This document shows positions 8,841 to 17,548 of a DNA stretch of 64,000 nt, piece after piece. This DNA comes from Shewanella donghaensis (GTDB taxonomy: Bacteria; Pseudomonadota; Gammaproteobacteria; Enterobacterales; Shewanellaceae): assembly GCF_007567505.1 (NCBI RefSeq), contig NZ_CP041783.1:4588001-4652000 (forward strand). Direction: 5' to 3'. The position numbers were made by a program, and so were the translations under genes. Position 1 is the stretch's first letter, and the number at the start of each line of letters is the position of its first letter. A model generated the notes under the pieces. It saw only the letters and a list, made by a program, of their open reading frames with translations, made no database searches and was not told the origin of the DNA.

Positions 8841-9440
8841 TTACTTGATAATCCCTTTGGCTTTCATGGCGTCCACAAGCAAAGTGAGCGCTAAACCACG
8901 ATGACTTAATTGATTCTTCTGTTCGCTTGAAAGATTTGCTGCTGTGATATCAAACCCGTGCGGAACAAATATAGGGTCGTAGCCATGACCTTGTTCACCT
9001 TGAGGAGATAAAGCGATAGTGCCTTCCCAAGCTGCTTGGCAAACAATGGGAGTGGGATCTTTTGCATGACGCATATAAACCAAAACACATTGAAAGCGAG
9101 CTTTACGTTCAGTTTGACCGTTAAGAGCTGACAATAGTTTAAGATAGTTATCTTTCTCGCTCGCGCCTTCTCCGCCATAACGGGCTGAATATATGCCAGG
9201 TGCCCCTTGTAGTGCATCGACCTCTAATCCTGAGTCATCAGCAATGGCTGCTTTACCCGTTATCTCTGCTGCATGGCGTGCTTTAATGATGGCATTTTCG
9301 ATAAAGGTTGTGCCTGTTTCAGCCACTTCCGGAACGTTAAATTGATTCTGCGGTAAAATTTCAATATCAAACTGGGCTAACATTTGATCAAATTCTTTAA
9401 GTTTACCTTTGTTGCCACTGGCTAAAACAATCTGTTGCAT
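8841..9440 (-). CDS. rdgB: XTP/dITP diphosphatase (non-canonical purine NTP pyrophosphatase)
   Basis: Removes dITP, dXTP and ITP from the nucleotide pool by hydrolysing them to the monophosphate, protecting DNA. The 199-residue protein starts with the Ham1/RdgB signature ASGNKGKLKEF and carries ADDSGLEVDAL (about residues 67-77), GIYSARYGG and the C-terminal SHRGLAL. It sits directly upstream of hemW, the usual order in gammaproteobacteria. Confidence 0.96.
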   Translation of the reverse strand: MQQIVLASGNKGKLKEFDQMLAQFDIEILPQNQFNVPEVAETGTTFIENAIIKARHAAEITGKAAIADDSGLEVDALQGAPGIYSARYGGEGASEKDNYLKLLSALNGQTERKARFQCVLVYMRHAKDPTPIVCQAAWEGTIALSPQGEQGHGYDPIFVPHGFDITAANLSSEQKNQLSHRGLALTLLVDAMKAKGIIK

Positions 9441-9631
9441 GGAATACCTTTTTGTATTGAATTGGGCGTAACACTGACGGCCAATTAGTGCTGTTAAAAT
9501 AGCTGAAATAAGGCCATTTACAGCAAGTGAAATAGAGAAAGCGAATAACTAATGGCTTAATGATACCTGTGCACAGAATCGATAAACAGATTAAAAGTAA
9601 AAAACAGTGCTGCATTGGGCAATGTAGAAAC

Positions 9632-9666
9632 AAAAAAGCTAAACCCTGAAGAGTTTAGCTTTTTTT
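9632..9666 (-). terminator. Bidirectional intrinsic terminator between rdgB and the DUF4426 gene
   Basis: A-tract plus AGCTAAAC (from 9632) pairs with GTTTAGCT and a T-tract (9653-9666) around an eight-base loop. On the minus strand it ends the DUF4426 transcript about 50 bases past the stop, so rdgB-hemW probably has its own promoter in the gap 9441-9631. Confidence 0.8.
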
Positions 9667-9714
9667 AGGAGCAGTCTTTTAGTTTAAATAACTTGTTTTA
9701 GGTAGCCTAGTAGA

Positions 9715-10149
9715 TTACTCAACATAGAACTTTTGCTTAAACTTTAATGAAGTATTTAGTTTGTTGCTGTGCTTTATCGTCAAATTAAAGTTAATCTCTT
9801 GATCATCGCGATAGGGTACTTGTGCGATGTAATAAATCGACTTACCTTCACGAATTTCTTTAAAGTCCAATGTCATTCTTGCATCAAGTAAGTTATTTGC
9901 CACGCCAGAAATATCAACAGCGACTGCAGGGTTACCTTCTTGACTCGTATCTAAAACGGCAATATTGACAATACCATTATAATTACTGCGCTCAATACCG
10001 TACGTCTTGGCAATAGCGGGTGTGATAAAGGTGCTGCTTAACGCCATATAATGAATATCATAATTACCGACCTTTTGTTTTTGTTCTGCCTGAACGGTCG
10101 TTAGGGTACTCATTAAAATAATAAAACTACATATAAGGGTGCGAAACAT
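9715..10149 (-). CDS. DUF4426 periplasmic protein
   Basis: Exported 144-residue protein of the DUF4426 family, function unknown. A signal peptide of about 21 residues ends TVQA. The mature part begins with the family pattern GNYDIHYMALSSTF and is all-beta in look, with no cysteine pairs or catalytic motif visible. It is regularly found beside the yggS-proC-yggT-yggU-rdgB genes in Shewanella and Vibrio, as here. The 210-base gap to yggU probably carries its own promoter. Confidence 0.85.
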   Translation of the reverse strand: MFRTLICSFIILMSTLTTVQAEQKQKVGNYDIHYMALSSTFITPAIAKTYGIERSNYNGIVNIAVLDTSQEGNPAVAVDISGVANNLLDARMTLDFKEIREGKSIYYIAQVPYRDDQEINFNLTIKHSNKLNTSLKFKQKFYVE

Positions 10150-10360
10150 AATCTAAATCCTTGATCTTCTCAGTGTAAGTGACATTTAACATTCGATAAT
10201 CACGTTCATTATCAGTGTCAGTTTACTGAAGAGTTGATTCACTAATAGAGTGTATCGCTAAGTATAGAGAATTTTGAGTTAAATCACCCGTTATCAAGCA
10301 AGTTAATAACGGCTTTATGTAACGATATATGATGTGAATAGCTTGATTTTTTGGTGATTA

Positions 10361-10651
10361 TTAAGTCATCAAAGCTGAAATTTCGCTAGGAATAATGGTC
10401 GGTGATACTACCTTAACGTGTTTATGTCTGCCTTGTAGCCCTTTAAGCACTTCAATATTTGCTTTAGGAACTTTAAAAGCCTTAGCAAGGTATTTGACTA
10501 AATGCAGATTGGCTTTACCGTCAATTGGCGGCGCTGTAATGGCTATCTTTAATTCATCGCCATGCAAACCAATAATCTTATCGCGACTGGCTTTTGGTTG
10601 AATATAAAGATTCAGCAACAGATCTTGCTGTTGCTGAATAATGGCAGGCAT
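10361..10651 (-). CDS. yggU: YggU / DUF167 family protein
   Basis: Small cytosolic protein (96 residues) of the DUF167 family, function unknown. It shows the typical pattern of this fold: LYIQPKASRDKIIGLHGDELKI, then the conserved PPIDGKANLHLVKYLAK and KGLQGRHKHV segments. It follows yggT after 61 bases in the same direction, matching the known yggT-yggU pair. Confidence 0.93.
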   Translation of the reverse strand: MPAIIQQQQDLLLNLYIQPKASRDKIIGLHGDELKIAITAPPIDGKANLHLVKYLAKAFKVPKANIEVLKGLQGRHKHVKVVSPTIIPSEISALMT

Positions 10652-10712
10652 CTAATTTGCTCGTTATTTATAGGCTAGGTATGTATAGATCACGTATTTA
10701 CAGAATAAGTTT

Positions 10713-11264
10713 TTATACCAGAGTCCAAAACGGAATGTATTGCGCTAATAAAATATTGAGAAAGTTCATGCCTATTAGTACCAACATCACTGATAAATCC
10801 AGACCACCCATAGGAGGTAATATTCTACGTATCGGACGCAGGAATGGCTCAGTGAGTTGATCTAACACCATGACAATAGGGTTGTGACCTTGGTTAAACC
10901 AACTCAACAGTGCGCGAAGGATAAGTACCATGAAAAGTAAAAAACCAGCTTCTTTTAACACTGAAACTAAAGAGAACAGACCTAAAACTAATGGGTCAAA
11001 TTGTCCATTGGGGGTGATTGCCGTCAAGATTGAGAACTTGATTAACACTACAAGGAAAGCCAATACGATTGAGGCCGTATCCACACTGCCCATCGAAGGT
11101 AAAACTCGACGCATTGGCGCGATAATAGGTTGAGTCGCCTTGATAACAAATTGGCTGAATGGATTATAAAAATCAGCTCTTGCTAATTGAAGCCAAAAAC
11201 GCAGTAAAACAACCATGAGGTAAAGACCAAAAACGGTATCGATTAAGAAATATAATGCATTCAT
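10713..11264 (-). CDS. yggT: YggT family integral membrane protein
   Basis: Inner-membrane protein of 183 residues with an internal duplication. Each half has hydrophobic helices flanking a loop of the form NPF...ATQPIIAPMRRVLPSMG (about residues 33-60), echoed by NPI...LTEPFLRPIRRILPPMG (about 127-154). The family has been linked to osmotic tolerance and, in some bacteria, to cell-division or envelope functions, but no reaction is known. It lies between proC and yggU as in many gammaproteobacteria. Confidence 0.94.
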   Translation of the reverse strand: MNALYFLIDTVFGLYLMVVLLRFWLQLARADFYNPFSQFVIKATQPIIAPMRRVLPSMGSVDTASIVLAFLVVLIKFSILTAITPNGQFDPLVLGLFSLVSVLKEAGFLLFMVLILRALLSWFNQGHNPIVMVLDQLTEPFLRPIRRILPPMGGLDLSVMLVLIGMNFLNILLAQYIPFWTLV

Positions 11265-11428
11265 TTAGTTTGCCTTGTTGGTCAAAAATTATCGTATTGT
11301 CTGAATGTGAAAATAGTACAAGTGAAAATAGTACATTCGAAAATAGTAAAGAACGAGTTTAAAGCAGTAATCTTACTTATTACTTAAAGTAGACTCGTTC
11401 AGGGTATTTTCCATTAAATATTGTCTGT

Positions 11429-12247
11429 TTAAAATGTTTTTGCCATTTCTTCTGCTCGTTTTATGCAGTTTGTCATAGCTTGGTCGACTAAACCGCGTAA
11501 ATCACCTTGCTCAAGGGTCTCAACTGCTTGAGCCGTTGTGCCACCTTTTGAGGTGACATTGTTTCTTAATTCAGCTAATGAAAGTTGCGGGTTTTGAATA
11601 ACCATTTGAGCCGCCCCTAAAGCGGCTTGTTGAGCTAGCGCCCTTGCTGTTTGCTCATCCATACCTGTTTTAACACCATGGGCAATCATTGACTCAATAA
11701 ATAAGAAAAAGTATGCAGGTGAACTGCCTGCTAAAGCAATGACTTGGTTGAGTTCATCTTCAGTATTAACCCAGACAATTTCACCGCCGCTTTTCATCAA
11801 GGTTTCACAGATTTGCTTATGGTCTGCTGAAATTGAATCATCTGCGTATATGCCAGTCATACCCACACCAATTTGAGTCGGTGTATTTGGCATGGTACGA
11901 ATAAGCTTTATTGGCTGTTTGAAAAACGCTTGATATCGCGCCACTGGAATACCTGCAGCGATAGTGATTAATAACTTATCAGATAAATCTAAGTGACTTA
12001 ATTGCTCACATACTGTTTGCATTAGCTGAGGTTTAACACTCAGGACGATGACATCAGCGTCATTTGCGGCAGCAATATTATCGTGTGAAATGCCAATATT
12101 AAAATCAGATTTTAACGCATCTAATTTCCCAACACTTGGATTGGTAGCATGAACTAAATGAGTTGGGTAACCATGGGCTACTAAACCACTGATAATAGAA
12201 CGAGGCATATTGCCTGCACCGATGAAACATACTTTTGCTTGAGTCAT
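11429..12247 (-). CDS. proC: Pyrroline-5-carboxylate reductase
   Basis: Last enzyme of proline synthesis; reduces pyrroline-5-carboxylate to proline with NAD(P)H in the cytosol. The 272-residue protein has the dinucleotide-binding motif FIGAGNMP at the N terminus and VLSVKPQ near residue 75. The C-terminal ProC signature region contains AGSSPAYFF and the stretch VTSKGGTTAQA. The frame is open four codons further upstream to a GTG at 12259, but the ATG at 12247 puts the Rossmann strand at the usual distance from the start. Confidence 0.95.
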   Translation of the reverse strand: MTQAKVCFIGAGNMPRSIISGLVAHGYPTHLVHATNPSVGKLDALKSDFNIGISHDNIAAANDADVIVLSVKPQLMQTVCEQLSHLDLSDKLLITIAAGIPVARYQAFFKQPIKLIRTMPNTPTQIGVGMTGIYADDSISADHKQICETLMKSGGEIVWVNTEDELNQVIALAGSSPAYFFLFIESMIAHGVKTGMDEQTARALAQQAALGAAQMVIQNPQLSLAELRNNVTSKGGTTAQAVETLEQGDLRGLVDQAMTNCIKRAEEMAKTF

Positions 12248-12518
12248 TTTATGGGTCACTTTTATTTTTGCCCATCAATTTATTAATGCAGGCAGATATG
12301 TAGGGGGCTTTTTAGTTTGTTTATTAAAAATCTATTACTTCTAACTATTAATATTTGGGCTCTTTGGTCACTTTACAAGTAAGCCTATACAAGTAAACCT
12401 AGATATATCTTGGTTAATCTAGGTTAATTCAAGCTAAAATCATAATGATTATTATTACAGTCGATGTGCAGGTTACTAGTACTTTGATAATCAATAGAGT
12501 CGTTGTGAATAGAATAGA

Positions 12519-13214
12519 TTATGGATAATCACGAGCGCCAAAGATAGCCGTACCAATCCTTACCATGGTCGAACCATGCTCAATGGCAACACTAAGATCA
12601 TTACTCATGCCCATGGAGAGTGTATCCATTTGTGGATAATCACTTTGTAATAGCAAGTAAAGACGCTGTAACTTAGCGAATTCAGCCTGTTGAATCGTAA
12701 TATCAGTTGTGGCGGTTGGTATTGCCATTAAGCCCCTCAGGTTTAAATTTGGCAAAGCCGATATTGTTTTAGCTATTGCTGCCACTTCATCAACCAAAGC
12801 CCCTGATTTTGATACTTCCTCACTAATATTCACTTGAATACACACTTGTAGAGGTTGTTTATCTGATGGCCTTTGTTCATTTAAACGTTTGGCAATTTTG
12901 TCTCGACTGAGAGTGTGCATCCAATCAAAGTGTTCTGCAATGATGCGTGACTTGTTTGACTGTAATGGGCCAATGAAGTGCCATTCAATATCAGAATAGT
13001 GTTCTTTTAATGAAAGAACTTTTTCTTCACCTTCTTGCACGTAATTTTCACCAAAGCAGCGCTGTCCAGCCTGATATGCCTCAATCATGGCAGATATAGG
13101 TTTGGTTTTGCTTACTGCAAGTAAGGTTATTTCATCACTGTTACGTGAGCAATTATGCGCCGCTTGTGCAATTTGGCTCTGGGCGATTGATATTCGGTCT
13201 GCTATTGTTGTCAT
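12519..13214 (-). CDS. yggS: YggS family pyridoxal-phosphate homeostasis protein
   Basis: Binds pyridoxal 5'-phosphate and keeps the free pool balanced; cytosolic single-domain alanine-racemase-like barrel. The 231-residue length is typical. The PLP lysine is in the motif LLAVSKTKP (about residues 31-39), and the family signatures CFGENYVQE (about 73-81) and LSMGMSNDL (about 198-206) are intact. It is divergent from pilT with only 35 bases between the start codons, so the two promoters must overlap or lie inside the genes. Confidence 0.95.
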   Translation of the reverse strand: MTTIADRISIAQSQIAQAAHNCSRNSDEITLLAVSKTKPISAMIEAYQAGQRCFGENYVQEGEEKVLSLKEHYSDIEWHFIGPLQSNKSRIIAEHFDWMHTLSRDKIAKRLNEQRPSDKQPLQVCIQVNISEEVSKSGALVDEVAAIAKTISALPNLNLRGLMAIPTATTDITIQQAEFAKLQRLYLLLQSDYPQMDTLSMGMSNDLSVAIEHGSTMVRIGTAIFGARDYP

Positions 13215-13249
13215 ATTGTTTTTATTTGTTTAATTGGATGTCATTAACC

Positions 13250-14287
13250 ATGGAAATAACTGAGTTACTTGCCTTTAGTGTAAAACATAAAGCATCGGAT
13301 CTACACCTTTCAGCAGGTGTTTCTCCAATGATTCGAGTTGATGGTGAAGTTAGAAAAATTAATTTACCCGCGTTAGATCACCAAGCTGTTCATGGTTTGG
13401 TCTATGACATCATGAATGATAAGCAGCGTAAGGACTACGAAGAACATCTAGAAATCGATTTCTCGTTTGAAGTGCCTAATCTAGCTCGATTCCGTGTGAA
13501 TGCTTTTAACCAATCACGTGGTGCCGGTGCTGTTTTTCGTACAATTCCAAGTGATATCTTATCACTTGAGCAATTAGGTGCCCCTGAAATATTCAAAAAG
13601 ATTTCTAGCTTTCCCCGTGGTTTAGTTCTAGTAACAGGTCCTACGGGTTCAGGTAAGTCGACCACATTAGCAGCCATGGTTGATTATATTAATAACGAAC
13701 GCCATGACCATATTCTCACCATTGAAGACCCAATAGAATTCGTCCATCAAAATAAACAATGTCTGGTCAACCAACGTGAAGTACATAAGCATACTCACAG
13801 TTTCGATGCTGCACTTCGAAGTGCGTTACGTGAAGATCCCGACGTTATTCTTGTTGGTGAAATGCGTGACCTTGAGACTATTCGTCTTGCAATGACAGCG
13901 GCAGAAACAGGTCACTTAGTATTTGGTACCTTGCATACCACCTCAGCGGCTAAAACTGTTGACCGTATCGTCGATGTATTCCCAGCTGGTGAAAAAGACA
14001 TGGTTCGCACCATGTTATCTGAATCTTTACAGGCTGTTATTTCACAGACCTTGATTAAAAAGGTGGGCGGCGGCCGAGTTGCAGCACATGAAATTATGAT
14101 GGGAACACCGGCTATTCGTAACCTTATTCGTGAAGATAAAGTCGCGCAAATGTATTCAGCTATTCAAACCGGTATGTCACATGGCATGCAAACCCTTGAA
14201 CAGTGCCTACAGAATCTAGTCAATCGCGGGCTTATTAGTCGTGATGATGCAATGTCAAAAAGCTCAAATAAACAAGCTAACTTTTAA
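13250..14287 (+). CDS. pilT: Type IV pilus retraction ATPase PilT
   Basis: Hexameric cytoplasmic ATPase that drives depolymerisation and retraction of type IV pili, giving twitching motility. 345 residues starting MEITELLAFSVKHKASDLH, as in other PilT proteins. The frame is open further upstream to 13145 but that would overlap yggS. Walker A GPTGSGKST spans residues 130-138, the Asp box and Walker B (DPDVILVGEMRD) follow, and the PilT-specific C-terminal AIRNLIRE motif is present. It is followed 11 bases later by pilU. Confidence 0.96.
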   Translation: MEITELLAFSVKHKASDLHLSAGVSPMIRVDGEVRKINLPALDHQAVHGLVYDIMNDKQRKDYEEHLEIDFSFEVPNLARFRVNAFNQSRGAGAVFRTIPSDILSLEQLGAPEIFKKISSFPRGLVLVTGPTGSGKSTTLAAMVDYINNERHDHILTIEDPIEFVHQNKQCLVNQREVHKHTHSFDAALRSALREDPDVILVGEMRDLETIRLAMTAAETGHLVFGTLHTTSAAKTVDRIVDVFPAGEKDMVRTMLSESLQAVISQTLIKKVGGGRVAAHEIMMGTPAIRNLIREDKVAQMYSAIQTGMSHGMQTLEQCLQNLVNRGLISRDDAMSKSSNKQANF

Positions 14288-14298
14288 AGGAAAGTAAG

Positions 14299-15411
14299 AT
14301 GGATGTTCGTCCTTTTTTAAAGGTAATGGTTGAGCGTAAAGCATCAGATTTATTTGTCACCGCAGGTTTTCCACCTAGTGCCAAAATCGATGGTGAACTT
14401 CGTCCGTTGTCAGACAATAATTTTAGCCCTGAGCAATCGTTAGAGTTTGTTGAGTCATTGATGACTGACGTTCAAAAGCAAGAATTTCACGAATCCCGTG
14501 AATGTAACTTTGCTTTTGCTGCAAAAGAGCTTGGCCGATTTCGTGTCAGTGCCTTTTGGCAGCGCGAATCTCCGGGTTGTGTTATGCGCCGCATTGAAAC
14601 CAAAATACCTGAAGTTGATGACTTAAAACTGCCGCCTATCCTTAAAGATTTGGTGATGAGTAAACGTGGTTTAATCATCATGGTTGGTGGTACCGGTACC
14701 GGTAAATCAACCTCATTAGCATCACTAGTCGGTTATCGAAATGCCCATGCCCGTGGCCATATTCTCACGATTGAAGATCCTGTGGAATTTGTTCATGATC
14801 ATCGCAAGAGTATTATTACTCAGCGGGAAGTCGGCATTGATACCGATTCGTTTGATGCAGCACTAAAAAGTTCATTACGTCAGGCGCCTGATGTTATCTT
14901 GATTGGTGAGATCCGTACTCAAGAGACCATGGAGTTTGCATTGTCGTTCGCTGAAACGGGTCACTTATGTATGGCAACATTGCATGCTAACAACGCTAAC
15001 CAAGCATTAGACCGTATTATGCATCTTGTTCCAGAAAGTAAGCATAACCAGTTATTGTTCGATTTATCGTTAAACCTTCGCGGTATTGTGGCGCAGCAAC
15101 TGGTGCCTAAATCCGATGGTTCAGGTCGACGAGCTGCCATTGAAGTGTTAATTAATACCCCACGTATCGCCAGTTTGATTGCCAAAAATGAACTGCATTT
15201 ACTCAAAGAAACAATGGGTAAATCACGAGAGCAGGGCATGCAGACTTTTGACCAAGCATTATTAGATTTATACGTTGAAAAAGAGATTAGCTACGCTGAT
15301 GCATTGCATCATGCTGACTCGCCAAATGACTTACGCTTGATGATTAAATTACAAAATAATGATGCTAATTCATCTGGCATGATGGATGGTGTCACTTTAG
15401 ATATGGATTAA
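14299..15411 (+). CDS. pilU: Type IV pilus retraction accessory ATPase PilU
   Basis: PilT paralogue that helps PilT retract type IV pili against load. 370 residues; Walker A GGTGTGKST starts at residue 130, Walker B region APDVILIGEIRT follows, and the histidine box ETGHLCMATLHANN is intact. AAGGAAAG precedes the start. The arrangement yggS (divergent), pilT, pilU is standard in Pseudomonas, Vibrio and Shewanella. A clear terminator follows at 15484. Confidence 0.96.
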   Translation: MDVRPFLKVMVERKASDLFVTAGFPPSAKIDGELRPLSDNNFSPEQSLEFVESLMTDVQKQEFHESRECNFAFAAKELGRFRVSAFWQRESPGCVMRRIETKIPEVDDLKLPPILKDLVMSKRGLIIMVGGTGTGKSTSLASLVGYRNAHARGHILTIEDPVEFVHDHRKSIITQREVGIDTDSFDAALKSSLRQAPDVILIGEIRTQETMEFALSFAETGHLCMATLHANNANQALDRIMHLVPESKHNQLLFDLSLNLRGIVAQQLVPKSDGSGRRAAIEVLINTPRIASLIAKNELHLLKETMGKSREQGMQTFDQALLDLYVEKEISYADALHHADSPNDLRLMIKLQNNDANSSGMMDGVTLDMD

Positions 15412-15483
15412 CTTTAGTTAATGTAACCTGTTTACTACAGTGGGTTAAATTAATATTAACTAGCTCGTAACAATTGGTGGGAG

Positions 15484-15508
15484 GCCAAAGCAAAAGCTTT
15501 GGCTTTTC
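15484..15508 (+). terminator. Intrinsic terminator after pilU
   Basis: GCCAAAGC (15484-15491), AAAA loop, GCTTTGGC (15496-15503), then TTTTC. It lies about 70 bases beyond the pilU stop. Confidence 0.85.
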
Positions 15509-15589
15509 TATTTTTAACCAAATGCTTACCATCGCAGTTCTGATAGTTTGCTATAATTTAAGACCAACTACCTTTCCCCTAGGAATATC

Positions 15590-16711
15590 ATGTTTTCTTT
15601 TAATAAAACGTTAATAGCAACATCGCTAATAACGGCCATTTCAGCTATGTCTTTTTCGGCCAATGCCGTAAGTGTCAGTGATGAGCTCGATATTGGGGGG
15701 GCGGTAAGAGTTAATTACGGTTGGCAAGATTACAATGACGATGGCGGCACCCTTGAGTTTGAATTATTCAGAGTAGATGTAAATTACAAATCTGAAAGTG
15801 GATTATTCGCTTCAGCCCAATATCGCTGGTACGAATATATGGATGTGGTTCACCATGCCTACATGGGATACCAGTTTGATGAAAATCAAAAAGTCCAAGT
15901 CGGTGTTACACAAGTGCCATTTGGCATCATGCCTTATGCATCGCATTCTTTTTGGTTTGGTGCGACATATTACTTGGGTTTAGAAGATGATTACGGTGCA
16001 GGTATTCATTACCAATATGAAGGAAATGGCTGGCGTTACGATGCCGCTTACTTTGCCAATGATGAATATGGTGATGGTAGCCGCTTCGATCGTTATTCAT
16101 TTGATGTGGGTACCACGGAAGATTCACCCTATGAAGAAGCTGGGCAGTTAAACCTGCGAATTGAAAAAAGCTTTGGTGAAGAATTTAAGAGTAAAATTGG
16201 TGCATCATTTCAATATGCCAACTTAGATTACAAGCCTGAAGGCTTTGAGAATGCTGTAGAAGGCGAAGATACTACCAGTGTTACCGCTGGCGTACATTGG
16301 CAGTTAGATTGGCAACAATGGCAATTACAAACCCAATATATTCATTATGATTATGATCTAGAAAATTCAAATCGTATTACTTTAGCCGCATTTGCCGCGC
16401 CATTTGAAATAGCTGCTAAAGCTGATGTTGTAACGTTAAACGTATCTCGTCAATTTGATGTTGATTGGGGACCAGTTAGTCAGTTGAATTGTTATAACGA
16501 TTACAGTCATGTGATGGCTTCAGGTGATGGCCTGGATGACTCAATCCAAAACGTCACCGGTTGTATGGTTACAGCAGGAAAATTCTATACCTACCTTGAT
16601 TGGATTGCAGGCAAAAATATGTGGTTTGCTGGTGGAGAAGGCATCGGTATTGATAACGGTAATACTGATTGGCATTCTAGAATGAATATCAATGTTGGCT
16701 TTTATTTCTAA
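15590..16711 (+). CDS. Outer-membrane beta-barrel (porin-like) protein
   Basis: Probable outer-membrane barrel of 373 residues. A signal peptide ends SFSANA (about residue 25). The mature chain is made of alternating polar/aromatic strands (FELFRVDVNYKSESG, FASAQYRWYEYM, AGIHYQYEGNGW) and ends in the strand NINVGFYF with the terminal phenylalanine used for barrel insertion. It resembles Shewanella porin-like proteins of unassigned substrate; I cannot name the transported molecule. AGGAA precedes the ATG. A run of seven G residues (15695-15701) lies early in the mature coding part. Confidence 0.82.
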   Translation: MFSFNKTLIATSLITAISAMSFSANAVSVSDELDIGGAVRVNYGWQDYNDDGGTLEFELFRVDVNYKSESGLFASAQYRWYEYMDVVHHAYMGYQFDENQKVQVGVTQVPFGIMPYASHSFWFGATYYLGLEDDYGAGIHYQYEGNGWRYDAAYFANDEYGDGSRFDRYSFDVGTTEDSPYEEAGQLNLRIEKSFGEEFKSKIGASFQYANLDYKPEGFENAVEGEDTTSVTAGVHWQLDWQQWQLQTQYIHYDYDLENSNRITLAAFAAPFEIAAKADVVTLNVSRQFDVDWGPVSQLNCYNDYSHVMASGDGLDDSIQNVTGCMVTAGKFYTYLDWIAGKNMWFAGGEGIGIDNGNTDWHSRMNINVGFYF

Positions 16712-16752
16712 AAAAGCTATCGCAGGTTGATCTAATTAGTATTAATCAGCGT

Positions 16753-16826
16753 ATTCTCACTCGTGGCCAATAGAATTAAAACTAGATTAATACTAGATTA
16801 AATAATATTTAGCCACGAGTATGAAT
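16753..16826. repeat. Inverted repeat enclosing a direct repeat
   Basis: ACTCGTGGC (16759-16767) and GCCACGAGT (16812-16820) are perfect nine-base arms, extended by further partial pairing outside. The 44-base interior carries CTAGATTAA twice (16782-16790 and 16793-16801). It lies between the porin-like gene and the glutathione peroxidase gene. It could be a regulatory site or a hairpin in the porin transcript; no T-run follows, so a simple terminator is unlikely. Confidence 0.6.
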
Positions 16827-16875
16827 AACTAGAACTGATACTTACTTTTAGAAACATGTTAGAAAGGAATCAAAA

Positions 16876-17421
16876 ATGAACAAGCTTATATTATCTGCAG
16901 GCCTAATTGGATTAACTGTTAGTGCATTTTCAAGCAGTGCTTTAGCAAATAGTTGCCCAGAATATCTTGATGTAGAAGCTAGAAAGCTCCATTCAGAAGA
17001 AACTGTAGATTTATGCGAGCTAACTGCGGGTAAGCCAGTATTAATTGTTAATACTGCCAGTAACTGTGGCTTTACACCACAATTCAAAGCGCTTGAATCA
17101 TTACATCAACAATATAAAGACGACTTAGTGGTTATCGGTTTTCCATCTGATGATTTCTTTCAAGAAGAAGATGACGAAGCAAAAACAGCAGATGTCTGTT
17201 TCTTAAATTATGGTGTGACCTTCACCATGGTGTCTACTTCACCCGTTAGAGGCAGTGATGCCAACTCGGTATTTTCTTATTTAGGTGAGAAAACTGCAGC
17301 ACCTAAATGGAATTTTTACAAATACTTAGTGACTGCTGACGGTGAAACTGTGCAGCAATTCAACTCTCGAGTAAAACCGGATAGCGAAGAACTGAAAAAA
17401 GCGATAGAGTCTATTCTATAA
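16876..17421 (+). CDS. Periplasmic glutathione-peroxidase-family thiol peroxidase
   Basis: Reduces hydroperoxides with a thiol partner. The 181-residue protein has a signal peptide ending SSALA (about residue 24), so it acts in the periplasm. The catalytic cysteine is C64 in NTASNCGFTPQF, the family site where some eukaryotic enzymes carry selenocysteine. The second signature WNFYKYLV lies near residue 150 and the catalytic glutamine/asparagine positions are present. Extra cysteines in the mature part (SCPEY, DLCEL, DVCFL) suggest a resolving or structural disulfide. Ribosome site AGAAAGGA. Confidence 0.9.
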   Translation: MNKLILSAGLIGLTVSAFSSSALANSCPEYLDVEARKLHSEETVDLCELTAGKPVLIVNTASNCGFTPQFKALESLHQQYKDDLVVIGFPSDDFFQEEDDEAKTADVCFLNYGVTFTMVSTSPVRGSDANSVFSYLGEKTAAPKWNFYKYLVTADGETVQQFNSRVKPDSEELKKAIESIL

Positions 17422-17548
17422 ATGTAATATTGCTATAAAGCATAAGCTTGCAATAGATTCGTGCTGATAACAGCCGACTTGATGACGTTACTTACTTAGA
17501 ATCTTCTGAGTAAAAGCATCATCATTTTTCACTTTTTCGGAGACAGCT

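Noticed and set aside
9403..9633. 76-codon minus-strand frame upstream of rdgB
   Set aside because: Cysteine- and tryptophan-rich nonsense-like composition, no start signal; the gap more likely holds the rdgB promoter.
13250..15411. Functional link between pilT/pilU and the secretion operon
   Set aside because: pilT and pilU are retraction ATPases of type IV pili, conserved beside yggS in many genomes without this secretion operon. Only the missing PilD/GspO suggests coupling.
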